DNA of 27,328 nt from Scleroderma bovista. Taxonomy: Eukaryota; Basidiomycota; Agaricomycetes; Boletales; Sclerodermataceae. The notes beneath the pieces were generated by a model that was not told where the DNA came from, did no database searches, and saw only the letters and a list, made by a program, of their open reading frames with translations. Position 1 is the stretch's first letter. Each line of letters starts with the position of its first letter. The DNA lies in assembly GCA_037178675.1 (NCBI GenBank), contig JAYMGJ010000331.1:1-27328 (forward strand). Reading direction: 5' to 3'. This document shows positions 1 to 11,121 of this stretch, piece by piece. The position numbers were made by a program, and so were the translations under genes.

Positions 1-43
1 CTATGGTTAGTATAACAATTGCCGAGTTCTAAGTGAAGCATAC

Positions 44-1288
44 CTTGCACACCATCCTCGGACAATGCAGGCCAAAAGTGCCTGCTCCTCGTAATCAGCA
101 ATGTAAGGGCCTAGACCATATATAACACGGCGGTGATACCCATCTCCGAACCTGACCACTTCAGGCGATGTCATTGCAGCCTTAAGTGGATCGAGGATCA
201 TTGAGAGGGAGCGATGGAAAAGCTGCCATCGGAACTTTCGGAATGCCGCGTCTGACGAATGTTCTTTTGTTGCTAGGATATTTTATGAGTTCTGAATCAC
301 GAATCCAGTGAGTGCACGTACTTTTTGGAATTGCAAGGAAGCCTAGAAGTACTAGAGCATGCCGGTGAGCACGACGGACATTATTGCGGACATTGCCAAT
401 GGATAAGTAGAGCGGATAGAATTCATTGTTGCCGGTGGCGACGGATACTGTCGTTTTGTCACTGCCCAAGATGATTGGGACGAACGTGCTTCCGAGCATT
501 GCTTCATCGTCCGAGATTATATCCTATTGAAGTAAAGTTAACTAAGCGACAAAAAAAAGAACCAAAACACTTACTGCCTGGTCCCAGGCCCAATCGCCTG
601 ACATAAAGTCACAATACTGGCGCTGATCACCTTCCGATGAAAATTCCCGGAATGGGCGCAAGTCAAGGTCGTCTGCATAGCTCGGATTCCCGAGTATTCG
701 ATGAACAACTTCCCGAACGTCGCGATACCAGACTTCATAAGATTGCTGCATCCAAGAAGGGGGATTGAGTGTTGGTATCTCGCCAGTGTACTGGACTTTG
801 AACCGTTGCCACTTGACATCACCAAGCGGGATGCTGTCAATGGTGTTGTACAGACTACGGCAGCTGTCGAAGGGAGGCCTGGCGCCGTGTTCGAGTAGCG
901 TGGCTGCCCAAAGGTCCATTAGGGCATTGATTTGTGGTGCCGACATTTGGATGCGGGTGTATAGTAAATCAGCCGTTTCAAACTGGGTGCGATTATCGAA
1001 AGGGGCCCAGTTGTTTGGGTCAGTACCGACTGGAGTTGGAGGAGTTCCGGTAGCAAGGAATTCGCCACGCTCATCACATGGCTTTGCTGGATTTCGGACA
1101 TAAATCAACTAAAATTCATGCATTGAAATCAGTCACCTTACCGGTAGGTTTCGGGTGATAATTTCTATAAAGCCTGTCTCCAGAGCCATAGAATTGAGAC
1201 TCCATGGCATCCAAGGGAGTGGGAGGGGCCTCAAAGCCGGATTCCGTGTCATTCTCGTTAATACTTACTGGCAGTAAGTATTTCACTA
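44..1288 (-). CDS. Plavaka-family DNA transposase, partial (runs off left edge)
   Basis: Fungal cut-and-paste transposase of the Plavaka (CACTA-like) family. Four exons splice cleanly on the minus strand: about 1288-1142, 1086-575, 523-322 and 272-44, with introns of 55, 51 and 49 bp (GT-AG, phases consistent). Family landmarks in order are GDRLYRNYHP, then KPCDERGEF, QFETADLLYTR, PLGDVKWQRF, the DFMSGDWAWDQAD block, and the catalytic-core stretch FVPIILGSDKTTVSVATG followed by GNVRNNVRRAHRHALVLLGF. The last exon carries SPEVVRFGDG and LGPYIADYEEQALLACIV and ends at a donor (GTATGC) at 43; a branch-point-like TACTAAC and a terminal TAG at positions 1-3 suggest the next exon starts just outside. 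No premature stop is seen, so this copy may be functional. The N-terminal C2H2 zinc-finger part usual in the family is not visible upstream of 1288, so the 5' end is unresolved. Confidence 0.85.
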
Positions 1289-1937
1289 ATTATTTTATGT
1301 GGTATATGGCTTTGATATCATGTTTAAAAAGGATGGGTTTAACCTCAGGACAACTACATTTCCTTGCCGTGTAGTATCACGAAAATCAAGGGATCAACGC
1401 TACATACTACAAGGCTTCCCAAAAAAAAAAAATACACAATCTTTCACTTGGACACTACGATGAACAGCATGCTCATGTAATGCGAATGTTGTCTGTGCTC
1501 TGTTGACATGCTGTATGTTGCGCTTGCTAAACAAGGTGTTTGCCGTCGGCGACAACCTTTTTCTAGTTGTTCATTTTGTCGGCTTCACGCCGGCATATCC
1601 TCTAACGAGGGCCGACTATCTTCCTCTAATGGAGTCTGGCTTTGGGAGACTAGCGCGTATCGTTGTTCGCTTTCGACCCCCAAGAGCTCAACTTCCTATC
1701 GTCCTACTACACAAATGGCTAACAATCACTCCAAGATTCGTCGCCCCTGGCTGAAACGTCCGAAAATTATACCATCCATTCAAGTCACAGTGAACTCTCA
1801 GCTAGACCTAGTATGCAACATTCCCCCAGAGATCGTCTTGACACCCTAACAGAAACCAGTCACAAGGATCATCTCAAGCTCTCGCTCCTGGAATCGTCTC
1901 AACATCGCCCGGATCTGATGGCGTCAGAAAGGGGAAA
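1289..1937. other. Intergenic region between divergent transposase and NLR gene
   Basis: No supported gene. It holds an 11-bp adenine run near 1421-1431 and one long open frame (1508-1849, +) without recognisable sequence or good start context. Being between two divergently transcribed genes, it probably carries the NLR promoter, but no clear TATA box was found. An open stretch from 1842 runs in frame into the proposed NLR start at 1938, so the NLR could begin upstream in an unseen exon. Confidence 0.4.
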
Positions 1938-4900
1938 ATGGCGAGGTTGAAGAATTTACTATCTAACCGCTCCAATCAAAATATCGCGAGCTCCTCTATA
2001 GGCGTGAGTACATCTGTTCAAACGGAACTATCCCAAGCTTTCCATGTGGTATAAGAAGCAGCTTTCATGAACTCTTTACAGCTGCACGATTTGCAACAGA
2101 ATTCAACCCGAGTTTCACCAGCTCATAGGGTATGATAAACGGATTTAGTCCATGTCTAGTGCTATTTACTGAGCGATCGTCACGACAAGATCGATGCTGC
2201 CCTGAAAGAGCTTGACTCAGGAAGACTTGTGCCCCCTGTTGCACAACATGCTGTCGAGTTTGTCGGCGGGATTAACACTGCTGTCTCTCAGATAGACACC
2301 ATCAGTTCGGCATACCTTCGACCACTCAAGATTTTCAATACCGTAGTCAGTACTGTTGCCAATGTATGATTTCTCATTTTACTCGGCGCAACGGTCGGGC
2401 TGATGTTTGTGCGCAGATTCACCCTTACGCTCAGATGGCCTTGAGGATCCTATCTAGTGCAGCCGAGGTATGTTTTTGGTCGCTAACGACACGCATCTCA
2501 CACCATCCTCGTCAGTTGATCATTATGCAAACGAACCTGGACCAATCGATCTCTGACTTGCTTCTAAAAGTGCAAAATGTCTACGAGTTCCTTCTTGAAG
2601 AAGATACCCTATCCAATCTTGATGTGATGAAAGACACCCTTGCACGTATTGCCCAAGTGATAAGCAATTCTGCTCAGTTCATCAAGAACTATTCTGAAAC
2701 AAAAAGCTTTTGTGCGCCAAACCTTTTCCTTCCTTGACAATTCTAACCAGGTTCCACTGCAGGGAAACGACTCGGAAAGAACATCGCGTCCGAAACGCAG
2801 ACCACTGTCGATGATTACAACAAGGTTCTGGATGCGTTGATGCAACAGTATCGTGATCGTGCAGTTCGCGACACACACACGAATGTCATGAACGTCTACC
2901 GCGTCCTTGAGGACTTGAACTTAGATGGTATGGCGTATGCAAGTGGAGCTGGGCCCAATACGACAAAGAAATGCCTGGATGGTACGAGAGGAGAAATTCT
3001 GCAGGAGATTGTCGACTGGATCCATGACCCGGACGTCAATGCGCCGCGAATCTTCTGGCTTCACGGCCAGGCGGGGAGAGGAAAGTCCGCCATCGCCCAC
3101 ACGATTGCGCTGTGGTTCAAGGACGTGGGGGGACTCGGGTCGTGCTTTTGCTTTGCGCGCGACAGACGGGCAGAACGTCAGCACGAAATGATGTTGTCGA
3201 CCATCGCTCGTGACCTCGCAAACCGTGACCCTTCATTTCGACGGGTGTTGGCTAAGGTTATTGAGGAGGATAACACCCTCAAGACCACACCCGACGTGAT
3301 GCAACAGTGGAAGAAGCTTCTTCTGGAACCTTTGTCGAAAGTTTTGGGTGGGATAGTCGGAAAGGTTGTCCTGGTGGTCGACGCATTGGACGAGAGTGGT
3401 GCCGACTCATCGCGAAAGCACATCCTATCGGTGCTTACATCAACGGAAGCTGCTTTTCTCCCTTCCAACTTCCGGATCCTCCTCACATCACGACCATTAC
3501 TAGACATCACTCGTGCTCTGGGAAATGCTCAGCATGTGAAAGTGGCTTCTTTGGATGATGTCTCCACTGTTTTCGCTAAACGTGATATTCATCTGTATGT
3601 ATCCAATGAGCTCGGTACCTTGGAAGACATTGGGAACAGGGAGATCGACGAGATCACTTGCAGAGCTGATGGCTTGTTCGAATGGGCTCGTCTCGCCTGC
3701 GAGTTTGTCGGACAAAGTACTCTTGGTCGAACAACCGAAGAGCGGTTCAAAGAATTGATAAAGTGTGCATCTGGAAAGGGGCCAACACTTCTGGACAGTA
3801 TGTATAGGTCAATACTCGACACTCTCATGGAGAAGGCTGGGGAAACTGAACTCGCAAGGTTCCACTCCTTGATGCGACAGATCCTTCACACAGTGGAACC
3901 ACTGCCGAAGGAAGGATTGGATGTGATGCGCAAGTGCTTCCCACGCAAAGACGATCATTTTCGTATCGCCATCATTCTCGATTTTATGGGGTCATTATTA
4001 AGCGGTGTCACTGACCGCACCGTGCCCATCCGTCCACTCCATGCCTCGTTTTACGACTTCTTGACTGATCAATCTCGGAGTGGAGACTACTTTATTGGGG
4101 AGTCTGACATTCAGGTGGACATTGCTGTTGCATCACTTCGTGTCCTTCGTGGGGGTCTATGTTTCAATATCTGTGGCCTACAGAGCTCCTACTTACTCAA
4201 TTCGGATGTCCCTGATCTTGCTGAGAGGGTTAAAGCCAAAATTCCACCCCACCTCTCATACTCATGTCGATTCTGGGCTAAGCATCTTCAGGCCACACAG
4301 TTTGATCCTGACCTTGCAGAGCTTGTGAAGGACATTGTGGGGAATGAGAGGATCCTATTCTGGTTTGAAGCACTGAGTTTGCTGGGTGTACTTGGCAATG
4401 CTGCAGTTGCTCTTTGTGAAGCTGAGAGGTGGTTGCAGGTGAGTAAGTCTGTTGGATAATGAGTTCCTTGGTAATGTGATGGTTCCAGGGGCACAAGGCA
4501 TATGAAGATGTTGCAGCACTGGCCAAGGATGGAGTCAAGTTCATTCACAATCTTTCTAATGGACCCTCTGCAAGTACTCCCCACCTATATCTCTCCGCAC
4601 TGCCATTTGCTCCTGAAGACTCATTGCTATTGAAGGCTCTAATTTCAAGGTTTCCATGCATTGCCAAAGTGGCTGTAGGGTACCACAAAGAGTGGCCAGC
4701 TACTCAGATTATCCTTCAGGGCCATACTAACTATGTCACATCAGTTGCATTTTCCCCTGATGGCACAAAGATTGTGTCAGGTTCACATGACAAGACTGTG
4801 AGGGTTTGGGATGTTGAGAGAGGTGTACAGATTGGCAGTCCATTTCAAGGCCATACTGACACTGTCACATTAATTGATTTCTCCCCTGATGGCACAAGGA

Positions 4901-6970
4901 TTGTGTCAGGCTCAGATGACAAGACTGTGAGAATCTGGGATACTGAGAGCGGTGTGCAAATTGGTAGTCCACTTCAAGGCCACACTGACTTTGTCAGATC
5001 AGTTGCATTCTCTCCTGATGGCACAAGGATTGTGTCAGGCTCACATGACAAGACTGTGAGAATCTGGGATGTTGAGAGGGGTGTGCAAATTGGCAATCCA
5101 CTTCAAGGCCACACTGCCTATGTCACATCAGTTGCATTCTCCCCTCAGAATGGGACAAGGATTGTGTCAGGCTCAAATGACAATACTGTGAGAGTCTGGG
5201 ATGCTGAGAGGGGTGTACAGATTGGCAGTCCACTTCAAGGCCACACTGACAATGTCAGATCAGTTGCATTCTCCCCTGATGGTACAAGGATTGTATCAGG
5301 TTCAGATGATGAGACTGTGAGAATCTGGGATGCTGAGATGGGTGTGCAGATTGGTAGTCCACTTGAAGGCCACACTGCCTATATCACATCAGTTGCATTC
5401 TCCCCTGATAGCACAAGGGTTGTGTCAGGCTTGGATGATGGGACTGTGAGAATCTGGGATGCTGAGAGGGGTGTACAGATTGGAAGTCCACTTCAAGGTC
5501 ACACTGACTGTGTTGCATCAGTTGCATTTTCCCCTGATGGCACAAGGATTGTGTCAGGCTCAGATGACAAGACTCTGAGAATTTGGGATGCTGAGAAGGG
5601 TGTGGAGGTTGACAGTCAACTTCAAGATCATACTGACTGTTTCACATCAGTTGCATTCTCCTCTGATGGCACAAGGATTGTGTCAGGCTCAGATGATCAG
5701 ATTGTGAGAGTCTGGGATGCTGAGATGGGTGTGCAGATTGGTAGTCCACTTAAAGGCCACACTGATGATGTCAGATCAGTTGCATTCTCCCCTGATGGAA
5801 CAAGGATTGTGTCAGGCTCAAATGATAAGACTGTGAGAATATGGGATGCTGAGTGGGGTGTACAGATTGGCAGTCCACTTCAAGGCCACACTCGCTATGT
5901 CAGGTCAGTTGCATTCTCTCCTGATGGCACAAGAATTGTGTCAGGCTCACATGATGAGACTGTGAGAGTTTGGGATTCTGAGAGGGGTGTGCAGATTGGC
6001 AATCCACTTCAAGGCCACAATGATTATGTCACATCAGTTGCATTCTCCCCTGATGGCACAAGGATTGTATCAGGTTCATTTGATGAAACTGTGAGAATCT
6101 GGGATGTTGAGAGGGGTGTGCAGATTGGCAGTCCACTTGAAGGCCACACTGCCTATGTCACATCAGTTGCATTCTCCCCTGATGGCACAAGGATTGTGTC
6201 AGGCTCAGATGATGTGACTGTGAGAGTTTGGAATGTTAAGAGGGGTGTGCAGATTGGCAGTCCACTTGAAGGCCACACTAACACTATCACATCAGTTGCA
6301 TTCTCCCCTGATGGCACAAGGATTGTGTCAGGTTCAGATGATGAGACTGTGAGAGTTTGGGATGCTGAGACGGGTGTGCAGATTGGGAGTCCACTTCAAG
6401 GCCACACTGACTGTGTCACATCAGTTGCATTCTCCCCTGAGGGAACAAGGATTGTGTCAGGGTCACATGACTGGACTGTGAGAGTGTGGAATGCTGGGAG
6501 AGATGTAAGAACAAGCAATGTTGAAAGGAATGCTTCTCAAGCCAATAAAGAGTCCATGTGCTCTTTCATCAATGGTAAGCCTATTAGCTATTTTAGTAAC
6601 ATGGTTGTATTCAATCCCATTTGTAATAGAAGGCCATTGTTCCTTTGCTGCCATGGTACCAATTAGTGATATTGAACCCCACACCATGTATTCTTCTATC
6701 AAATTCTCCTCTATTTCTTCTCATGCTTTGCATGATAGAGAAAAGCAGCTTTGTTACCATGATGAACAGGACTTCCACCAGTGTGTCAAACTTCATCCAG
6801 ATGGAAGGATTACAGGTCAAAATGACCAGTTGCTTCTATGGGTTCCAAGTACTATGATAGAGCCATTCTACAGTATGTGTACCAGGCTGGTTATCCCAAA
6901 AGGATGTGTGGAGTTGGACCTTAGTAAAATGGCACATGGTTCCAAGTGGCAAGAATGTTTTCAGTCTTGA
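1938..6970 (+). CDS. NACHT-WD40 NLR-like receptor (STAND NTPase) with 14 WD40 repeats
   Basis: STAND-type nucleotide-binding receptor of the fungal HET-E/NWD class; known members act in allorecognition or immunity-like cell death, and the ligand here is unknown. Proposed exons: 1938-2003, 2082-2111, 2160-2363, 2417-2467, 2516-2711, 2763-4438, 4489-6574 and 6630-6970, about 1,550 residues with all phases consistent; exon 2's end is the weak point. The N-terminal helical region (LDSGRLVPP, VEFVGGINTAV, NYSETKS) has no catalytic motif that I recognise. The NACHT part has Walker A GQAGRGKS (3065-3088), Walker B VLVVDALDE (3368-3394) and LLTSRP (3479-3496), then a winged-helix-like region ending in RPLHASFYDF. 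Fourteen 43-residue WD40 repeats follow (4714-6522). The last exon adds a 100-residue tail (LLLWVPS, ELDLSKMAHGS) seen in related mushroom proteins. No stop interrupts it, so it looks intact. CpG content drops sharply at about 4269, inside the gene. Confidence 0.88.
4714..6522 (+). repeat. Array of 14 near-identical 129-bp WD40 repeats
   Basis: Fourteen tandem units of 129 bp (43 codons; the fourth has one extra codon near 5146) encode LxGH...SVAFSPDGTRIVSGS..D.TVR.WD. Long identical nucleotide blocks, silent sites included, recur from unit to unit, which points to recent amplification or concerted evolution. Differences concentrate at unit positions 6-7, 9, 25, 27, 34 and 36. Position 27 alone shows K, N, E, G, Q, V and W. 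Fourteen blades would fit two seven-bladed propellers. Only three CpG dinucleotides occur in the array (about 4950, 5893 and 6371). Confidence 0.95.
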
Positions 6971-7699
6971 TAATGCTGTGAAATAGTTGCCCATTGTTGT
7001 TTTATTCTTTTGTATACACTCTTGTGTCTTACTAAACATTTGTGATTATTAAGTGTAAAGCCATAATTGTTCCTCAGGAAAGCTAACCCAGCTCATATGT
7101 GCAGCACTTTGATGCAGCCAATTGGATCATCATGACTGGAATTAAGTCCTGATATTCCATCAAATTGGCAAGTGGTGGTGCTGGGGGCTGCAAATCTGCC
7201 AGCCACAGCAATGGAGTTGCAGCAGTGGAAACAGCCATGTGTCCTCAATCATGGCAACAGAGGGCGACATTTGTGATGTGGAACCCAAACCCTGAAGCTT
7301 TTGAAGGGGCATGACAAGTGAGTTACGTTGCAGTCAGGATCTGGGCATCATGTTGCTTAATGAGTCCCCAACTCCCTGGTGTCAAGGTCTTCCTTGAACA
7401 CTTCGGATGCAGGGCACTGACCCTGTGAAACTTTCACATTGAAAGTTATTTATGATGGAGACATGATTGCTCCCTCCTGCCAGTGTCCTGTGGTGGGGGT
7501 GGATTTCATTCCCTACTATGTGGCAGCACAGCCTCAGGCCCATTAAGGGGGGGTGTGCTGGCATAGGCTGACACAGAATGGGGTTTAGATACTAGTACTA
7601 CTACCATAAGCGAGCATGAAACATTCACACTTGCTTACTACCTTGCCAATGTTTCTGAAGTCCCTACAAGTCACATTGTATTGGTGTGTAAGTAGGACT
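6971..7699. other. Gene-free stretch, possible degraded LTR-retrotransposon tail
   Basis: No coding region is supported; all frames are broken. A purine tract, TAAGGGGGGG at 7544-7553, is followed directly by TGTGCTGG, the arrangement of a polypurine tract and a 3' LTR start. No matching LTR end was found before the LTR at 7700, so this is a weak call. The first part is AT-rich and presumably contains the 3' UTR of the NLR gene. Confidence 0.3.
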
Positions 7700-7892
7700 T
7701 GTTAGAATTCACACACTGAGTCGATCAGGGTGACCACGATGGGTGGATGGGTGCGAACCAGGTCCAAATGCGATGAATATACAGGGTACAACTATGAACT
7801 ATTTATCTTTTAGGTAGAACAGCTAATATATCAAAACTAATAACTGTAATAAGTCTTGTAAGTTTGCCACATAGCAGCCATATATTCTGACA
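7700..7892 (-). mobile_element. 193-bp LTR, probably copia-like
   Basis: The stretch starts TGTTAGAAT and ends ATTCTGACA, which are inverted complements with one mismatch and have the TG...CA ends of an LTR. On the minus strand the LTR is preceded by GCGGGAGAG, a plausible polypurine tract, so it would be the 3' LTR of an element whose remains lie to its right. No second copy is in the window, and the target duplication cannot be checked. Confidence 0.5.
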
Positions 7893-7973
7893 CTCTCCCG
7901 CAAACGAAACAAGACAGTAAGTACGAAAGAAACAGGGAGACACAAGAACAAAAGGAGAAAATATCCTGCGACT

Positions 7974-8170
7974 TCACCAAGACTGTTCATCTTCTTTGAA
8001 GATGGTGGCAGCAGTGCCCTTCTCTTCCACTTTCTGTTTTGGGCAATTGATCTGGTAGTGACCTTTTTCTCTGCAGTGGAAACAGGTGATCTGCTCAAGC
8101 GGGCGGCGTGGCTTCGAAGCGATAGTGGTGACAGCAAGGGTGACAGGGTCAGGGCCCGTTACCAGTTGGG
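7974..8170 (-). pseudogene. Retrotransposon Gag fragment with CCHC zinc knuckle
   Basis: Translated on the minus strand, this stretch contains CFHCREKGHYQINC, a perfect C-x2-C-x4-H-x4-C nucleocapsid zinc knuckle that binds RNA in Gag proteins. It continues for about 24 residues to a TGA stop at 7976-7974. Only some 60 residues are readable before the frame meets the long LTR at 8179, so the Gag is truncated at its N-terminal side. The 193-bp LTR lies about 80 bp beyond the stop, with no protease or polymerase between, so this is either a deletion derivative or a Gag-only non-autonomous element. Confidence 0.6.
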
Positions 8171-8746
8171 CGGCACACTGTCACGCTGTGCACCTAAGTG
8201 AGGGAAGAGGTCAGAACAACCAACAACCAACACCAAATGACAGCAATATGCGAGTGGTGGTCTTCCTTTGCGTTTCTGGTATTTAATCTCCTCAGGGGGA
8301 TGTGCTGCACGCCTTCAGGCAGGATGCAGGAGGGAAGGGAAGGGCTTCTGATGGGGAATAGATGCGACTGGGGATGGTATTGACTCCTCTTCAGCCTACC
8401 ACAGTGGTTAGGAAGAGTCCTGGGATTGAAGAGCGATGATAGATTGGCAACAGGGGTGTAACAGCAGTGATGGAGCAACAGGGAAGCAAGGGGACAGTTC
8501 CTGCTTCAAAAATGCGATGGACAGTGATGGGATAGAGTGGACAGTGATGCTAGACTGCGCTTGAGCCTAGAGAAATGATCAGATACAAGATATATCTGAT
8601 AAACAGCAATACAGGAGCATTAGGCCAGCACTGGGTGACCTACAAGTCCAAAGACAGAGATAGAGCTTATAGACAGAGAGGGAGAGTGAATGTGGTCGCT
8701 TTATTGAGGGGGAAGCAGACACTTCCTTGCAGCCTTTGGCTGCTGG

Positions 8747-8754
8747 TTTATATA
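8747..8754 (-). promoter_or_regulatory. TATA box of the long LTR
   Basis: TATATAAA on the minus strand, at the place within the LTR that corresponds to TATTTAAA in the second copy at 17920-17927. It probably marks the U3/R boundary for transcription leftward. Confidence 0.4.
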
Positions 8755-9564
8755 CAGGAGGGGCTGTGGCCCTGTAAGCACAAATGACTAAGTGCTTGGT
8801 AAGAGATTGGTAAGAAATTGGTAAGTGATCAGTAAGCAGTGTAATCAGGCTGAGTCATCGATGGGAAAAGCCTAAACAAGCTGCTGAGCCAAGGGAATGA
8901 GCAGAAACATAGGTAAAAAGGGGTGCATAATCAAGAATATGGAAAAGTCATTGCATGGGGCCCAAAAGAGAGGGGGGGAAAGAATGGGATGAGTAGATCA
9001 AAGCTAAATGAGCATATGCAATGACATAATGCATATGAATCATAGGGGCATGAGTCATGAATTGATAAGCAGCATGATAAGCATAATTTGAAGGATGATT
9101 GGTAAGTGATTGGTAAGGGGAGTAATGGGGATTAGTAATGCCAAGAGGGGATGAATAATGCGCAGCAGAGTGAGTCAGAGTGAGCCAGAGTGACTCTGTG
9201 TGACTCAGACAGAAGGGAAGCACAACCTGTGATTGATTGAACTTTAGATCTGGAGATGAGCTTCTGAAGCAGTGCCACTGATGGGAGTGGCTGGGGGATA
9301 ATAAAAGAATTGATCCAACCAGAAGAGCAGTGTCAGGGGGCCTGGAATGACAAGTAGAGTCACAGCTGGTCACAGAGTGTCACAAATCCCTTGGGTTGAG
9401 CTTCTGTAGGACAAAAACACAAGATTTGATGCTCCTGAAGTGCAGTCTTCCCTTGAGCAGTAAGGGGAAGGTTCTGTACTCTATAAGGGCTCCTAAGAAG
9501 GGTTCTAGAGCACTGTTTCATTCATGTTTGTTGTGGGATAGCAGCAAAGTGAAATGTGAGTAGC

Positions 9565-10832
9565 TGTCATATCCATACTTTTCCCAGTTGCAACTCCGGT
9601 CTAACCCTGGCCTGCCTGACCTCTCCTTAGGCATAGGTGCAACTCCGGATCTAGTCCGGCCATCTCCAGCCTCGTAGCTGCACTCCAGCTCAACTCCGGT
9701 CACTACGTCCATCTCTGCCTCATGACTAAACCCCTGTCTTCCTACAGACAGATCCGCGGTCTAACTCTGCCATGTCGAACCTGTACCTACCACTTGTCGC
9801 TACTCTGGTTTCAGTCTGGCCACTCCCTTGGTCTTGTCTGCAATATAGCCCAACTCCGGCTGGTACATCCAACACCGGCTCAGGTCTGCTCCTGTTCCAC
9901 TCCACTCCCTCTGATAGGTCCACCAATGGCCTTGGACATTTCCATGTCCAACTCCGGACCTTCCTCTGGCTACTCTGCCCTTCCTCCGCCTGTGCACTCC
10001 CTCTGCTTGTGCACTCCCTCTGCTTGTGCACTCCCTCTGCTCGTGCACTCCCTCCGGTCCCACTTCCTCTGGTCCTGGACATCGCTCCGGACTTAACATT
10101 AATTACGTCCACCTCCAACCCTTACCTGTCCTCTTCCAACCTAGTTCCCTTTACTTCACTGTCCCTGCTTTTCCTCCATTGTCCCTGTATCTCTAGTTTC
10201 CCGTGTCTGCTCCCGCTCCGGTTTATTTTCCTGTACCTGCTTTATTTTCCTGTCCGTTTCTGCTTCATCCCTTGTCCCAACTAAGGTGTTTACTTGTCAC
10301 TGTATATACTCACCCTAGTTCTCATTTACTATATAAACTACTATACTCTGGCCTAGTAGTTTCCTTAGATCAAATCTCGACTAAGATACTCCCCACTCTG
10401 TACTACCCACTATGCTCTCCTAATCCATCTGTTCATCTGAACTCCTGAACTCTGGCCAACTCTGGCCTCTGTCCTATCTCGTCCCCTTGGTCCTATGTCC
10501 GATCCTAGCAAGTCTCCTACTTGCACGAGGGCAAAAGCCACCTCTGTCCCAGACTCGATGCTAGACCTCTCAGGACTTATCCCACCTCTGGGATGTCCTT
10601 CGCTCCGGACAAGCTGTGCTCAACTCTGGACCACTTTCCCACGGTCTGGACTTACTCTGCAAAAACCCGGACTTACTCCCTGTGCTTCTCTAGTGCCCGG
10701 ACTTCATTCATTTGACCCGGACTTGACTCTCTGCACTAACTAGCACCTACTAGTGTCTGGACTTACCTCCTCATTAGTTCCCTGCACCTCTGGACCTCCT
10801 AGTAAGATCATTGAGGAGAACCGGTCCTGACA
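9565..10832 (+). mobile_element. Solo LTR of a gypsy-type retrotransposon, 1,268 bp
   Basis: Starts TGTCATATCC and ends GGTCCTGACA, flanked on both sides by the identical 5-bp target duplication GTAGC (9560-9564 and 10833-10837). It interrupts the long minus-strand LTR. A TATATAAA at 10330-10337 sets plus orientation. The block GTTTACTTGTCACTGTA with CCCTAGTTCTC just upstream of the TATA box recurs in the chromovirus LTR near 13800-13860, so the two LTRs belong to related families. The upstream part is pyrimidine-rich with many ACTCCGG words. It keeps more CpG than its surroundings, consistent with a recent insertion. Confidence 0.85.
9991..10058 (+). repeat. 17-bp minisatellite, four units, in the solo LTR
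   Basis: Three perfect tandem copies of TGTGCACTCCCTCTGCT (9991-10007, 10008-10024, 10025-10041) and a diverged fourth (10042-10058). It lies in the U3 part of the solo LTR, where repeated words could act as transcription-factor sites. Confidence 0.95.
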
Positions 10833-10959
10833 GTAGCAGGTTCAACGTGTCCAGGGAAGCGAGATGAATGACAGAGGGAGATGGATGTGACAAGACTCTG
10901 GGATGAAAGGACCATATGCAGAGGACTCAGGAGACACAGAGACGACCAGGTATGAATTT

Positions 10960-11121
10960 TCAAGTAAGGAGAATGCGCTGACTGAGAACGAGAGGGGCAG
11001 GCTGGGAAGATATGTACCAGGCAGTACACAGGAGCTCAGGGAGAGGCTGTCCCAAGAGCAGGACATCATTGAGGTCTGCTGCAATAGCAGAGAAATGTTC
11101 CAGAGAAAATGCAGACTCCAT
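10960..11121 (-). other. Small ORF in the long LTR, shared with the second LTR copy
   Basis: A minus-strand frame starts MESAFSLEHFSAIAADL and runs 53 residues to a stop. The second LTR copy contains the counterpart MESVFSLDHFSAIAADL at 16916 on its own sense strand, with the start codon, frame and most residues retained. No known domain was recognised. It may be a real U3-encoded peptide or simply shared ancestry of recent LTR copies. Confidence 0.35.

Noticed and set aside
1508..1849. 113-codon plus-strand ORF upstream of the NLR gene
   Set aside because: No recognisable domain, overlaps another open frame, and lies in the intergenic region; likely chance.
4714..6522. Regular 129-bp direct repeats resembling a satellite or CRISPR-like array
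   Set aside because: They translate without interruption into canonical WD40 blades downstream of a NACHT domain.
6575..6666. NLR gene ending at the stop at 6664-6666
   Set aside because: A 55-bp intron (6575-6629) joins in phase to an exon whose product matches the conserved tail of related NACHT-WD40 proteins, ending at 6970.
7382..7564. 60-codon minus-strand ORF
   Set aside because: No domain, no start context, and overlaps a likely retroelement 3' region.
9726..10284. Several long ORFs on both strands of the solo LTR
   Set aside because: They are produced by pyrimidine-rich repeats and the minisatellite; composition-driven and without motifs.
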